64,000 bases of DNA. It comes from Streptomyces qaidamensis. GTDB lineage: Bacteria; Actinomycetota; Actinomycetes; Streptomycetales; Streptomycetaceae. Below are positions 8,242 to 17,369 of the stretch, piece after piece; position 1 is the stretch's first letter; each line of letters starts with the position of its first letter. The notes under the pieces were generated by a model that was not told the origin of the DNA, did no database searches, and saw nothing but the letters and a program-made list of their open reading frames with translations. The stretch covers positions 7,316,001 through 7,380,000 of the forward strand of contig NZ_CP015098.1 in assembly GCF_001611795.1 (NCBI RefSeq), in the 5' to 3' direction. Both the position numbers and the translations under genes were made by a program.

Positions 8242-9582
8242 GTGTCCGACGCTGAACTGGTGCTTCGCTCGACGCGTGTCATCACTCCCGAGGGGACCCG
8301 CGCCGCATCGGTCGCGGTCGCCGCCGGCACGATCACGGCCGTCCTCCCGTACGACGCGCCCGTACCGGAGAGCGCCCGCCTGGAGGACCTGGGCGACCAC
8401 GTCCTGCTGCCCGGCCTCGTCGACACGCACGTGCACGTCAACGACCCGGGCCGCACCGAGTGGGAGGGCTTCTGGACCGCCACCCGCGCCGCGGCGGCCG
8501 GCGGCATCACGACTCTCGTCGACATGCCCCTGAACAGCCTCCCGCCGACCACGACCGTCCCGCACCTGCGCACCAAGCAGCGGGTGGCCGCCGACAAGGC
8601 ACACATCGACGTCGGCTTCTGGGGCGGCGCGCTGCCCGACAACATCAAGGAGCTCCGCCCGCTGCACGAGGCCGGTGTGTTCGGCTTCAAGGCGTTCCTG
8701 TCGCCGTCCGGCGTCGACGAGTTCCCGCACCTGGACCGGGACCCCCTCGCCCGCACCATGGCCGAGATCGCCGCCTTCGACGGACTGCTCATCGTGCACG
8801 CCGAGGACCCCCGCCTCCTCGCCGCCGCCCCGCAGCAGCCCGGCCCGAAGTACGCCGACTTCCTCGCCTCCCGCCCCCGGGACGCCGAGGACACCGCCAT
8901 CGCTCAGCTCATCCGCGAGGCGAAGGCCCTCCACGCGCGCGTGCACGTCCTGCACCTCTCCTCCAGCGACGCCCTGCCGATGATCGCCGAGGCGCGGGCG
9001 GAGGGCGTCCGCATCACCGTGGAGACCTGCCCCCACTACCTGACCCTCACCGCCGAGGAAGTCCCCGACGGTGCCAGCGAGTTCAAGTGCTGCCCGCCCA
9101 TCCGCGAGGCCGCCAACCAGGACCTGCTCTGGCAGGCGCTCGCCGACGGCACCATCGACTGCGTCGTCACCGACCACTCCCCGTCCACGGCCGACCTGAA
9201 GACCGACGACTTCGCGACGGCCTGGGGCGGCATCTCCGGCCTCCAGCTCAGCCTGGCCGCGGTCTGGACGGAGGCCCGCAGGCGCGGGCACGGCCTGGAG
9301 GACGTGGTGCGCTGGATGTCCGCGCGCACCTCCGAACTGGTCGGGCTCGACGACCGCAAGGGCGCCATCGCGGTGGGCCGCGACGCCGACTTCGCCGTCC
9401 TCGCCCCCGACGAGACCTTCACCGTCGACCCGGTCGCCCTCCAGCACCGCAACCGCGTCACCGCCTACGCCGGCAGGACCCTGCACGGCGTCGTGAAGTC
9501 CACCTGGCTGCGCGGGCAGCGCATCGTCGCGGACGGCGAGTTCACCGAACCGAAGGGGCGGCTCCTCACCCGGACCCACTGA
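8242..9582 (+). CDS. allB: Allantoinase
   Basis: 446 aa from GTG. It hydrolyses allantoin to allantoate in the cytosol. The amidohydrolase metal site is intact: DTHVHVNDPGRTEW with His63 and His65, the carboxylated Lys150 in VFGFKAFLSP, VHAEDP, and TDHSPS near the C-terminus. The RTEWEGF and GGALPDN segments separate allantoinases from dihydropyrimidinases. The length is normal. It forms an operon with allantoicase 38 bp downstream. Confidence 0.95.
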   Translation: MSDAELVLRSTRVITPEGTRAASVAVAAGTITAVLPYDAPVPESARLEDLGDHVLLPGLVDTHVHVNDPGRTEWEGFWTATRAAAAGGITTLVDMPLNSLPPTTTVPHLRTKQRVAADKAHIDVGFWGGALPDNIKELRPLHEAGVFGFKAFLSPSGVDEFPHLDRDPLARTMAEIAAFDGLLIVHAEDPRLLAAAPQQPGPKYADFLASRPRDAEDTAIAQLIREAKALHARVHVLHLSSSDALPMIAEARAEGVRITVETCPHYLTLTAEEVPDGASEFKCCPPIREAANQDLLWQALADGTIDCVVTDHSPSTADLKTDDFATAWGGISGLQLSLAAVWTEARRRGHGLEDVVRWMSARTSELVGLDDRKGAIAVGRDADFAVLAPDETFTVDPVALQHRNRVTAYAGRTLHGVVKSTWLRGQRIVADGEFTEPKGRLLTRTH

Positions 9583-9620
9583 ATCCCCTCCCGGACACCC
9601 GAAAGGCAGACCTGATCATC

Positions 9621-10736
9621 GTGACGGCGATCCCCAGCTTCACCGGCGACGCGAACCCCTACGGAGGCGGCGACCCGTACGCGGACTACCGCACCGCCGA
9701 CTTCCCCTTCACCCAGTACACCGACCTCGCCGACCGGCGTCTCGGTGCCGGTGTCATCGCCGCCAACGACGAGTTCTTCGCCCAGCGCGAGAACCTGCTG
9801 GTGCCCGGGCCCGCCGAGTTCGACCCCGAGCACTTCGGCCACAAGGGCAAGATCATGGACGGCTGGGAGACGCGCCGCCGGCGGGGCGCCTCCGCCGGCC
9901 ACCCCTGGCCGACCGAGGAGGACCACGACTGGGCGCTGGTCCGCCTCGGCGCCCCGGGCGTGATCCGCGGGATCGTCGTCGACACCGCCCACTTCCGCGG
10001 CAACTACCCGCAGGCCGTCTCCGTCGAGGGCACCCGCGTCATCGGCTCCCCGTCGCCGGAGGAACTCCTCGGGGACGACGTGAAGTGGACGACCCTCGTC
10101 CCGCGCACCCCGGTCGGCGGCCACGCGGCGAACGGGTTCGCCGTCGACGTCGAGCAGTGCTTCACGCACCTGCGGGTCAACCAGCACCCCGACGGCGGCA
10201 TCGCGCGCCTGCGCGTCCACGGCGAGGTCGTCCCCGACCCGGCCTGGCTGGAGGCGCTCGGCACCTTCGACGTCGTCGCCCTGGAGAACGGCGGCCGGGC
10301 CGAGGACGCCTCCAACCGCTTCTACTCGCCCGCCTCCAACACCATCCAGCCGGGCCGCTCCCTCAAGATGGACGACGGCTGGGAGACCCGCCGCCGCCGC
10401 GACCAGGGCCACGACTGGATCCGCTACCGGCTGGCCGCCCAGGCGCAGATCCGGGCCCTGGAGATCGACACCGCCTACCTCAAGGGCAACAGCGCCGGCT
10501 GGGCGTCGGTGTCGGTCAGGGACGGCGAGGACGGCGACTGGCAGGAGATCCTGCCCCGCACCCGCCTCCAGCCCGACACCAACCACCGCTTCGTCCTGCC
10601 GGCCCCGGCCGTGGGCACGCACGCGCGCGTGGACATCTTCCCCGACGGGGGCATCTCCCGGCTGCGCCTGTTCGGCTCCCTGACCCAGGAGGGCACGAGC
10701 CGGCTGGTGGCACGCCACCAGGAGCTGGGTGGCTGA
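9621..10736 (+). CDS. alc: Allantoicase
   Basis: 371 aa from GTG 9621. It cleaves allantoate to ureidoglycolate and urea. The two internal repeats of the family are visible: each half has KMDDGWETRRRR or KIMDGWETRRRRG followed by DWALVRLG or DWIRYRLA, then a VDTAHFRGNYP or IDTAYLKGNSA loop. The ribosome site is poor (GAAAGG about 14 bp upstream), so translation may depend on coupling to allB. Ureidoglycolate would give glyoxylate, feeding the malate synthase encoded nearby. Confidence 0.93.
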   Translation: MTAIPSFTGDANPYGGGDPYADYRTADFPFTQYTDLADRRLGAGVIAANDEFFAQRENLLVPGPAEFDPEHFGHKGKIMDGWETRRRRGASAGHPWPTEEDHDWALVRLGAPGVIRGIVVDTAHFRGNYPQAVSVEGTRVIGSPSPEELLGDDVKWTTLVPRTPVGGHAANGFAVDVEQCFTHLRVNQHPDGGIARLRVHGEVVPDPAWLEALGTFDVVALENGGRAEDASNRFYSPASNTIQPGRSLKMDDGWETRRRRDQGHDWIRYRLAAQAQIRALEIDTAYLKGNSAGWASVSVRDGEDGDWQEILPRTRLQPDTNHRFVLPAPAVGTHARVDIFPDGGISRLRLFGSLTQEGTSRLVARHQELGG

Positions 10737-10746
10737 ACAATCCCGT

Positions 10747-10830
10747 GACCGTGGGGCTCACCAGCCGGACCGTGAGGCTCACCCGCCGGACCATGGGGCT
10801 CACCCGCCGGACCGTGGGACGCACCCGCCG
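10747..10830. repeat. Four tandem 21-bp repeats
   Basis: Four copies of a unit close to GACCGTGGGGCTCACCCGCC(G) at 10747, 10768, 10789 and 10810, each differing by one to three bases. They fill the gap between the convergent alc and SDR genes. The period is a multiple of three but no credible gene covers them. Confidence 0.85.
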
Positions 10831-10856
10831 GACGGCACCGGTGCGCCCCACGCGCC

Positions 10857-11600
10857 TCACGCCGCGTGGCCCCCGTCCACCGAGAACTCCGCCCCGGTCA
10901 CGTACGTCGCCCCCGCCAGGCAGGCGACCATCGACGCCACCTCGTCCGCCGTCCCGAACCGGCCCAGCGCCGTCATCGCCGCCTGGCCGGCCGCGTACGG
11001 CCCGTCCGCCGGGTTCATGTCCGTGTCGATCGGGCCGGGAAGGACGAGGTTGGCCGTGATCCCGCGTCCGCCCAGCTCCCTGGCCAGCGCCTTCGTCAGA
11101 CCGGCCAGGGCCGCCTTGCTCATCGCGTAGAGCGTCCCGCCGGGCCCCGGCACCCGCTGGGCGATGCAACTGCCGATCGTGATGATCCGCCCGCCCTCGG
11201 GCATCCGCGCCGCGGCCGCCTGAGAGGCCAGGAAGACACCCCTTACGTTCACGTCCAGGACCCGGTCCACCTCCGCGAGCGACAGGGTCTCCAGCGGCCC
11301 GAGCACCCCCACACCGGCGTTGTTGACCAGGATGTCGAGCCCGCCCAGCGCCTCGGCCGCCGCGTCCACCACGGCGGCTGCCTCGGCAGGCTGCGCCAGG
11401 TCCGCGCGCACGGCCACCGCCCGGCGCCCCAGCGCCTCCACCTCCCGGACGACGTCCTCGGCCGCCTCCTTGCCGTTCACATGGCTGACGGCCACGTCCG
11501 CCCCCTCCCGCGCCAGCCGCACCGCCGTCGCCGCGCCGATCCCACGGCTCCCGCCGGTCACGAGAGCCACCTTGCCGTACAGAGTTCCCTGAGTGGTCAT
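10857..11600 (-). CDS. Short-chain dehydrogenase/reductase (SDR)
   Basis: 247 aa, classical SDR. The cofactor motif VTGGSRGIG is at residues about 14-22, NNAG near 90, the catalytic Ser is in TIGSCIAQ, and the YAMSK Tyr/Lys pair is near 153-157. The basic residue after the glycine motif and the NGKEAAEDV segment suggest NADP(H) preference. The substrate is not predictable. It stands alone and faces the DHFR-like gene in divergent orientation. Confidence 0.9.
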   Translation of the reverse strand: MTTQGTLYGKVALVTGGSRGIGAATAVRLAREGADVAVSHVNGKEAAEDVVREVEALGRRAVAVRADLAQPAEAAAVVDAAAEALGGLDILVNNAGVGVLGPLETLSLAEVDRVLDVNVRGVFLASQAAAARMPEGGRIITIGSCIAQRVPGPGGTLYAMSKAALAGLTKALARELGGRGITANLVLPGPIDTDMNPADGPYAAGQAAMTALGRFGTADEVASMVACLAGATYVTGAEFSVDGGHAA

Positions 11601-11780
11601 GAGTCCATCCCAGCGGCCGCACGGCACCGGCGCTGGCGGCGAACGGACGTCGAGGTGAGACCGCCCGCGGCGTGCGTCGTGCCGGGGGACGGGCGTACGG
11701 CCCAGCGATGAGTTGCGGGCGGCGGCGGGGTCTGAACCGATGACAGCAGATCCCGGCCCACCGGAAGGAAGGCACCCGCC

Positions 11781-12407
11781 ATGGGCAAGCTCGTCTCCAC
11801 CCTCTTCGTCACCCTCGACGGCGTCTACCAGGCCCCCGGCGGGCCGCAGGAGGACACCCGGGGCGGTTTCACCCACGGCGGCTGGAGCTTCCCGTACGCC
11901 GACGAGGACTTCGGCCGGTTCATCGACGAGGTCTTCGCCCGCCCGGGCGCCTTCCTGCTCGGCCGCCGCACCTACGACATCTTCGCCACGTACTGGCCCA
12001 AGGTGACCGACCCCGCCGACCCGGTCGCCTCCAAGCTGAACTCGCTGCCGAAGTACGTGCCTTCCTCGACCCTGACGGATCCCGGCTGGGCGGGCACCAC
12101 GGTGCTGACCGGTGATCTCGCCGAGGAGGTCGCCGCCGTGAAGGAGCGCACCGACGGCGAGGTCCAGGTACACGGCAGCGGTGCCCTCGTCCGCTCCCTG
12201 CTGGCGCTCGACCTCGTCGACACCCTGCACCTGCTGACCTTCCCGGTCGTGCTCGGCTCCGGGTTCCGGCTGTTCACGGAGGGCGCCGTACCGACCGCGT
12301 TCGAGCACACCGGCGGGAGCGTCACCGGCGCGGGCGTGTCGGTCCAGACGTACGACCTGAAGGGCCGCCCGGAGTACGGCGAGTTCGGACTGCCGGAGGA
12401 GGCGTGA
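11781..12407 (+). CDS. Dihydrofolate-reductase-fold protein (RibD C-terminal domain family)
   Basis: 208 aa. It starts with GKLVSTLFVTLDGVYQAPGG and carries GAFLLGRRTYDIFA and VHGSGALVRSLLALDLVD, the markers of stand-alone RibD_C/DHFR-fold reductases such as the YyaP type. The Asp/Glu pattern of true FolA is missing, so folate reduction is not expected. An NADPH-dependent reductase of unknown substrate is the best description. RBS GGAAGGA lies upstream of 11781. Confidence 0.85.
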   Translation: MGKLVSTLFVTLDGVYQAPGGPQEDTRGGFTHGGWSFPYADEDFGRFIDEVFARPGAFLLGRRTYDIFATYWPKVTDPADPVASKLNSLPKYVPSSTLTDPGWAGTTVLTGDLAEEVAAVKERTDGEVQVHGSGALVRSLLALDLVDTLHLLTFPVVLGSGFRLFTEGAVPTAFEHTGGSVTGAGVSVQTYDLKGRPEYGEFGLPEEA

Positions 12408-12476
12408 GGGCGCCGGTGCGTGGGTGAACTTCCCGCGAACGCACGGGGCTTCACAGGAAATTCTCCATGCTTGTCA

Positions 12477-12482
12477 TTGACA
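12477..12482 (+). promoter_or_regulatory. -35 element candidate (TTGACA) of the RNase gene
   Basis: TTGACA is 38 bp upstream of ATG 12515. A sigma-70-type spacing would put the -10 around 12500-12505 and the transcript start close to the second ATG. No consensus -10 is visible, so the call is tentative. Confidence 0.35.
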
Positions 12483-12514
12483 TGCCAGCGTCTACGCGCG
12501 TCATCATGAGGTCC

Positions 12515-12910
12515 ATGAATCTCCCCCCACGCGCCTCGCGGCTCGGCGCAGCAGCCGCCCTCCTGTCCGCCCTCCTCGTCGGCGGAACCGTCTCCGCCAC
12601 CACGGCCGACGCCGCCCCCACCGCCGTCGGCGACATCTGCTACAGCGCCCTGCCGTCCCAGGCCCACGACACGCTCGACCTGATCGAGCAGGGCGGCCCC
12701 TACCCGTTCGACCAGGACGGCACCGTCTTCCAGAACCGGGAAGGCATCCTGCCCGGCCAGTCGTCCGGCTACTACCACGAGTACACGGTCATCACCCCGG
12801 GCTCCTCCACCCGCGGAGCGCGGCGCATCGTCACCGGTGAGCAGAACCGGGAGGACTACTACACGGCCGACCACTACGAGTCGTTCGACCTGGTCGACTA
12901 CGGCTGCTGA
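12515..12910 (+). CDS. Secreted guanyl-specific ribonuclease, RNase Sa type
   Basis: 131 aa from ATG 12515 (ATG 12506 also possible). A Sec signal peptide with hydrophobic core LGAAAALLSALLVGG ends at ADA. The mature part of about 98 residues closely resembles RNase Sa of Streptomyces: ICYSALPSQAHDTLDLI, FQNREGILP, YYHEYTVITPG with the catalytic Glu, the TRGARRIVTG Arg pair, and ADHYESF with the catalytic His. It should cleave single-stranded RNA after G in the medium. Disulfide cysteines are kept at both ends (IC and the terminal GC). No barstar-like inhibitor gene is adjacent. Confidence 0.93.
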   Translation: MNLPPRASRLGAAAALLSALLVGGTVSATTADAAPTAVGDICYSALPSQAHDTLDLIEQGGPYPFDQDGTVFQNREGILPGQSSGYYHEYTVITPGSSTRGARRIVTGEQNREDYYTADHYESFDLVDYGC

Positions 12911-12949
12911 GCCCGGACGGGGCCGCGGGCCGGACGTCCGTCGGGCTGC

Positions 12950-13150
12950 TCAGACGGACTTCCGGCTCCCGGCCGCCGCGAACAGGGCGACACCCAGCAC
13001 GAGCAACGCGACGCTCGCGTAGACCTCGTAGCCGTCGAGGAACCCCAGCCGCTGCACCAGGCCCCAGTTCCAGTCGGTGAACTCGTGCACCAGGCCCGCC
13101 ACGCCCTGGACCAGGGCGAGGAAGCCGAGAATCTCCAGTACCTGCTTCAT
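12950..13150 (-). CDS. Small membrane protein (66 aa)
   Basis: Two hydrophobic segments, LEILGFLALVQGVAGLVHEF and YASVALLVLGVALFAAA, are separated by a Trp-rich loop (DWNWGLVQRLGFLDGYE), with a basic SRKSV tail. Small proteins of this kind are common in Streptomyces but have no assigned function. It is convergent to the RNase gene, and an imperfect GC-rich inverted repeat (12910-12947) lies between the two. Confidence 0.65.
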   Translation of the reverse strand: MKQVLEILGFLALVQGVAGLVHEFTDWNWGLVQRLGFLDGYEVYASVALLVLGVALFAAAGSRKSV

Positions 13151-13313
13151 GCCGTCAGCCTCGCCCCGCGGGCCCCCACGCACATCGGCCGCGAGGCGGG
13201 CCGCCGGGAGCGGAAGTCCCCGCTCCGGAGCCACCACGGCATCGAAAGTCTGCGCCATGGCGACTTTGGTCGACGATCCGGCGCGAGGGCGGGTGCGACG
13301 GGCCTGCGCTGCG

Positions 13314-13319
13314 TAGATT
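13314..13319 (+). promoter_or_regulatory. -10 element of a likely leaderless kinase transcript
   Basis: TAGATT ends 8 bp before the GTG start of the histidine kinase at 13328, and no ribosome site precedes that GTG. This is the typical layout of a leaderless Streptomyces transcript. Confidence 0.45.
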
Positions 13320-13327
13320 TGGCCCTC

Positions 13328-14620
13328 GTGAGTGGTGACGACGTGGGGCACGCCTCCCCGGTACCGGTGGGAGCTCCGGTACCGGTGGGAGAGACGCCCG
13401 CGCCGTTGACCGGGCGCAGATGGTTCTTCCCGTCGGCCCTCCTGCACGAACTCGACCCCGACGCCGCACGGGCCGGGCGGCGGCCCCGGCGCACCGCCCG
13501 CGACTGGGTCGTCGACTTCTCCTGCTTCCTGCTGGCCGTGGGGGTGGGCCTGACGGCCGTCGAGGCGCTCGCCGACAATCCCCACGTGCCGGACGGACTC
13601 GCCGTCGTCGACCAGGTGATCGGCGCGCTGGCCTGCGCGGCCGTCTGGCTGCGGCGCCGCTGGCCCCTTGGTCTGGCCGTGGCGCTGACCCCGCTCAACG
13701 TCTTCTCGGACACCTCGGGCGCCGCGGGCCTCATCGCCCTGTTCACCCTGGCCGTGCACCGCCCCTTCCGGTACGTGGCCTGGGTGGGCGGCGTCAACGT
13801 GGCGCTGGTGCCCCTCTACTACTGGGTGCGCCCCGAAGCGGACCTCCCCTACCTGGTGGCCGTGCTCTTCGCCGGGCTGCTCACCGTGGCCGTCGTCGGC
13901 TGGGGCATGTTCGTACGGGCCAAGCGGCAGCTCATGGTGAGCCTCCAGGACCGGGCCCGGCGCGCCGAGACGGAGGCGCGGCTGCGGGCCGAGCAGGGGC
14001 AGCGGCTCGCCCGCGAGGCCATCGCGCGGGAGATGCACGACGTGCTCGCCCACCGGCTGACCCTGCTGAGCGTGCACGCCGGCGCCCTGGAGTTCCGGCC
14101 CGACGCGCCCCCGGCCCAGACGGCGCGGGCGGCGGGCGTGATCCGGGAGAGCGCGCACGACGCGCTCCAGGACCTTCGGGAGATCATCGGTGTGCTGCGG
14201 GCGGGCGAGCCCGACGACACCGGCCGTCCGCAGCCGACGCTCGCGGCGCTGGACACCCTGGTCGCCGAGTCCCGCGAGGCGGGCATGAAGGTCTCCCTCG
14301 TCCACCGCGTCGAGGACCCCGCCGCCGTCCCGTCCTCCGTCGGCCGCACCGCCTTCCGGATCGCCCAGGAGGGCCTGACCAACGCGCGCAAGCACGCACC
14401 GGGCACGGACGTGACGGTGACGGTCACCGGCGCCCCGGGCACCGGCCTCGACGTCCTCGTGCACAACCCGCCGCCCGAGGGCGAGGTGCCACCCGTCCCC
14501 GGCTCCGGCCAGGGCCTGATCGGCCTCACGGAGCGGGCGACCCTCGCGGGCGGCCGGCTGGAGCACGGACCCACCCCGCAGGGCGGGTTCGAGGTGCGGG
14601 CGTGGCTGCCTTGGGGGTGA
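13328..14620 (+). CDS. NarL-type sensor histidine kinase (HisKA_3)
   Basis: 430 aa. Four to five transmembrane segments lie between residues about 60 and 195 (for example VVDFSCFLLAVGVGL, AVLFAGLLTVAVVGWG). A coiled coil leads into the HisKA_3 phosphoacceptor REMHDVLAHRLTLL with the His near residue 238. The HATPase_c domain has EGLTNARKHAPG as N box and GSGQGLIGLTERA as G2 box. The cognate regulator follows 46 bp downstream on the same strand. A short duplication of CCGGTACCGGTGGGAG lies in the N-terminal coding region (about 13360-13395). Stimulus unknown. Confidence 0.92.
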   Translation: MSGDDVGHASPVPVGAPVPVGETPAPLTGRRWFFPSALLHELDPDAARAGRRPRRTARDWVVDFSCFLLAVGVGLTAVEALADNPHVPDGLAVVDQVIGALACAAVWLRRRWPLGLAVALTPLNVFSDTSGAAGLIALFTLAVHRPFRYVAWVGGVNVALVPLYYWVRPEADLPYLVAVLFAGLLTVAVVGWGMFVRAKRQLMVSLQDRARRAETEARLRAEQGQRLAREAIAREMHDVLAHRLTLLSVHAGALEFRPDAPPAQTARAAGVIRESAHDALQDLREIIGVLRAGEPDDTGRPQPTLAALDTLVAESREAGMKVSLVHRVEDPAAVPSSVGRTAFRIAQEGLTNARKHAPGTDVTVTVTGAPGTGLDVLVHNPPPEGEVPPVPGSGQGLIGLTERATLAGGRLEHGPTPQGGFEVRAWLPWG

Positions 14621-14666
14621 CGGCTTGTGCCCCACAGACCGGCCCGGCCGTGATTACGTGAGGCCC

Positions 14667-15344
14667 ATGACTGCGATCAGACTGCTCCTCGTCGATGACG
14701 ATCCGCTGGTGCGGGCCGGGCTGTCCTTCATGATGGGTGGCGCCGACGACATCGAGATCGTCGGCGAGGCCGCGGACGGCGCCGAGGTGGAGGCCCTCGT
14801 CGACCGCACCCGCCCGGACGTCGTACTCATGGACATCAGGATGCCGACGGTGGACGGTCTCACGGCCACGGAGCGGCTGCGCGCCCGCGAGGACGCCCCG
14901 CAGGTGGTGGTGCTCACCACGTTCCACGCCGACGAGCAGGTGCTGCGCGCGCTGCGGGTGGGTGCCGCCGGGTTCGTCCTCAAGGACACCCCGCCGGCGG
15001 AGATCCTCGCGGCGGTGCGCCGGGTCGCGGCCGGCGACCCGGTCCTGTCGCCCACGGTCACCCGGCAGCTGATGCGGCACGCCGTCGGCACCGCGGCCGA
15101 CACGCGCCGCACCCGCGCGCGCGAACGCCTGGCCGCCCTCAACGACCGCGAGCGCGAGGTCGCCGTCGCGGTCGGCCGGGGCCTGGCCAACGCCGCGATC
15201 GCCACCGGCTTGTTCATGAGCGTCGCCACCGTGAAGACGCACGTCTCGCGCATCCTGGCCAAGCTGGACCTCAACAACCGGGTGCAGATCGCGCTGCTCG
15301 CCTACGACGCGGGGCTCCTGGAGGAAGAGCAGGAAGAGCACTGA
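14667..15344 (+). CDS. NarL/FixJ-family response regulator
   Basis: 225 aa. The receiver domain (residues 1-120) has the acidic pocket VDDD, phosphoacceptor Asp in VVLMDIRMP, Thr in VLTTFHAD and Lys in FVLKDTPP. The C-terminal LuxR-type helix-turn-helix is ANAAIATGLFMSVATVKTHV. It forms a two-component system with the kinase directly upstream. Targets are not evident here. Confidence 0.93.
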   Translation: MTAIRLLLVDDDPLVRAGLSFMMGGADDIEIVGEAADGAEVEALVDRTRPDVVLMDIRMPTVDGLTATERLRAREDAPQVVVLTTFHADEQVLRALRVGAAGFVLKDTPPAEILAAVRRVAAGDPVLSPTVTRQLMRHAVGTAADTRRTRARERLAALNDREREVAVAVGRGLANAAIATGLFMSVATVKTHVSRILAKLDLNNRVQIALLAYDAGLLEEEQEEH

Positions 15345-15360
15345 CCGCGGCGGCTCGCCG

Positions 15361-16380
15361 TCAGGCGAACGCGGGGGAGGCGCCGGCGATCTCCGCGAGG
15401 TGTACCGGCCTGCGGCCCCGCCGCGACAGCTCGCACGCCTCGGCGATCCGCAGCGCCTGCAGCGCCTCGCGCCCGTCGCAGGGGTTGGCCCGCTCGCCCC
15501 GCACGACCTCCACGAACGCGTTCAGCTCGGCCTCGTAGGCGGGGCCGAAGCGCTCCAGGAAGCCCGTCCACGGTTTGTCCGCGGCCGGTGGCCCGGTCGG
15601 CTCGGTGGACGCGATCGGCGTACGGTCGTCCAGGCCGACCACGATCTGGTCGCGCTCCCCGGCGAGCTCCATGCGCACGTCGTAGCCGGCCCCGTTCATC
15701 CGGGTCGCGGTGAGGGTGGCGAGGGTGCCGTCGTCCAGGGTGAGCAGCGCGGCGGCGGTGTCGACGTCGCCCGCCTCGCGGAACATCCGGGGACCGGCGT
15801 CGGACCCGGCGGCGTAGACATCCGTCACCTCCCGGCCGGTCACCCAGCGCAGCACGTCGAAGTCGTGGATCAGCGTGTCCCGGTACAGCCCGCCGGACAG
15901 CGGCAGCCAGGCGGCGTCCGGCGGCGCCTGGTCGCTGGTGAGGGCCCGCACGGTGTGCAGCCGCCCCAGCCGGCCGGAGCGCACGGCCTCGCGCGCGCCC
16001 GTGTAGCCCGCGTCGAAGCGGCGTTGGAAGCCCATCTGGAGAACCGTCCCGGCCGTCTCGACCTCGGAGATCGCGCTCAGGGACCCCGGCAGATCCAGCG
16101 CGATGGGTTTCTCGCAGAACACCGGCAGCCCCGAGCGTGCTGCCCGACCGATCAGTTCGGCGTGGGCCGACGTGGCCGTCGTGATCACCACCGCGTCGAC
16201 CCCCCAGCGGAAGATCTCCTCCACGCCGGGCGCGGCCGTCTCACCCAGCCGGTGCGCCAGTTCCTGGGCCCTGGCGGCGTCCGCGTCCGTGAGGATCAGG
16301 GAGCCGACGTCGCGATGCCGGCTGAGCGTGTTCGCGTGGATGGTGCCGATGCGGCCCGTACCGATGACGCCGATGCGCAT
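15361..16380 (-). CDS. Gfo/Idh/MocA-family oxidoreductase (inositol/sugar dehydrogenase-like)
   Basis: 339 aa. The N-terminal Rossmann motif GVIGTGRIG binds NAD(P). FCEKPIALDL is the family EKP motif with the catalytic Lys, and HDFDVLRWVTG contains the second catalytic His/Asp. It resembles myo-inositol 2-dehydrogenase (IolG) branches. It is divergent from a GntR regulator and near a ROK sugar kinase, which suggests sugar or polyol catabolism. The exact substrate is open. Confidence 0.88.
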   Translation of the reverse strand: MRIGVIGTGRIGTIHANTLSRHRDVGSLILTDADAARAQELAHRLGETAAPGVEEIFRWGVDAVVITTATSAHAELIGRAARSGLPVFCEKPIALDLPGSLSAISEVETAGTVLQMGFQRRFDAGYTGAREAVRSGRLGRLHTVRALTSDQAPPDAAWLPLSGGLYRDTLIHDFDVLRWVTGREVTDVYAAGSDAGPRMFREAGDVDTAAALLTLDDGTLATLTATRMNGAGYDVRMELAGERDQIVVGLDDRTPIASTEPTGPPAADKPWTGFLERFGPAYEAELNAFVEVVRGERANPCDGREALQALRIAEACELSRRGRRPVHLAEIAGASPAFA

Positions 16381-16421
16381 GAAAACAAAGTGCGTGCCCG
16401 ACGCGCCGCTGTCAATCTGTA

Positions 16422-16431
16422 TGTCCGGACA
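16422..16431. promoter_or_regulatory. Palindrome, candidate GntR operator
   Basis: TGTCCGGACA is a perfect 10-bp palindrome in the intergenic region shared by the oxidoreductase and the divergent GntR gene. The location suits autoregulation and control of the oxidoreductase. Confidence 0.45.
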
Positions 16432-16481
16432 ATCTGACTACACGACTTCCCGTCAACCACGCACGGAGCTACGCTCGCCCC

Positions 16482-17246
16482 GTGCCGAAACCAGAAGTGG
16501 ACCCGACCGTGCAGCTTGAGCTGAGCGTGGACCGCAGTTCCCCCGTGCCGTTGTACTTCCAGCTGTCCCAGCAGTTGGAAGCCGCGATCGAGCACGGCAC
16601 GCTGACCCCCGGCAGCCTGCTGGGCAACGAGATCGAACTCGCCGCCCGGCTCGGCCTGTCCCGGCCCACCGTCCGCCAGGCGATCCAGTCGCTCGTCGAC
16701 AAGGGCCTCCTCGTCCGCCGCCGCGGCGTGGGCACCCAGGTCGTGCACAGCCAGGTGAAGCGCCCCCTGGAGCTCAGCAGCCTCTACGACGACCTGGAAG
16801 CGGCGGGCCAGCGCCCGGCCACCCGGGTCCTCGTCAACAAGCTCGTCCCCGCCTCCGCCGAGGTCGCCGCCGCGCTCGGTGTCGCCGAGGACAGCGACGT
16901 CCACCGCGTGGAACGCCTCCGCCTCGCCCACGGCGAGCCCATGGCCTACCTCTGCAACTTCCTGCCCCCCGGCCTCATCGACCTCGACACGGACCAGCTG
17001 GAGACCACCGGCCTCTACCGTCTGATGCGAGCGGCGGGCATCACCCTGCACAGCGCCCGCCAGTCGATCGGCGCCCGCGCGGCGACGACGGAGGAGGCGG
17101 AACGCCTGGCGGAGGAGACGGGCGCGCCGCTGCTCACCATGCAACGCGTCACGTTCGACGACACGGGCCGGACAGTGGAATACGGCACACACACCTACCG
17201 CCCGACGCGCTATTCGTTCGAGTTCCAGCTCCTGGTGCGGAGCTGA
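16482..17246 (+). CDS. GntR-family (HutC subfamily) transcriptional regulator
   Basis: 254 aa from GTG. The winged HTH at residues about 20-90 includes PLYFQLSQQLEAAIEHG and ELAARLGLSRPTVRQAIQSL. A UTRA ligand-binding domain (about 100-245) includes VHRVERLRLAHGEPMAY and ends with the usual EYGTHTYRPTRYSFEFQL. TACGCT ends 6 bp before the start, so the transcript is probably leaderless. It is the likely regulator of the divergent dehydrogenase gene. Confidence 0.9.
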   Translation: MPKPEVDPTVQLELSVDRSSPVPLYFQLSQQLEAAIEHGTLTPGSLLGNEIELAARLGLSRPTVRQAIQSLVDKGLLVRRRGVGTQVVHSQVKRPLELSSLYDDLEAAGQRPATRVLVNKLVPASAEVAAALGVAEDSDVHRVERLRLAHGEPMAYLCNFLPPGLIDLDTDQLETTGLYRLMRAAGITLHSARQSIGARAATTEEAERLAEETGAPLLTMQRVTFDDTGRTVEYGTHTYRPTRYSFEFQLLVRS

Positions 17247-17369
17247 GTTCTCGGCGGTGCGGGGAACTGCGCACTCAGCCCCGACCCGCCCGCACCCGGC
17301 AATGACCCGCACCACCCCGCCCCTGCCCCGCTCCGCACGCACCCCCACCGTGAGGCAGAATCGGCGGCG

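Noticed and set aside
10747..10830. Short regular repeats as a CRISPR array
   Set aside because: The 21-bp units are directly tandem with no unique spacers and no cas genes nearby.
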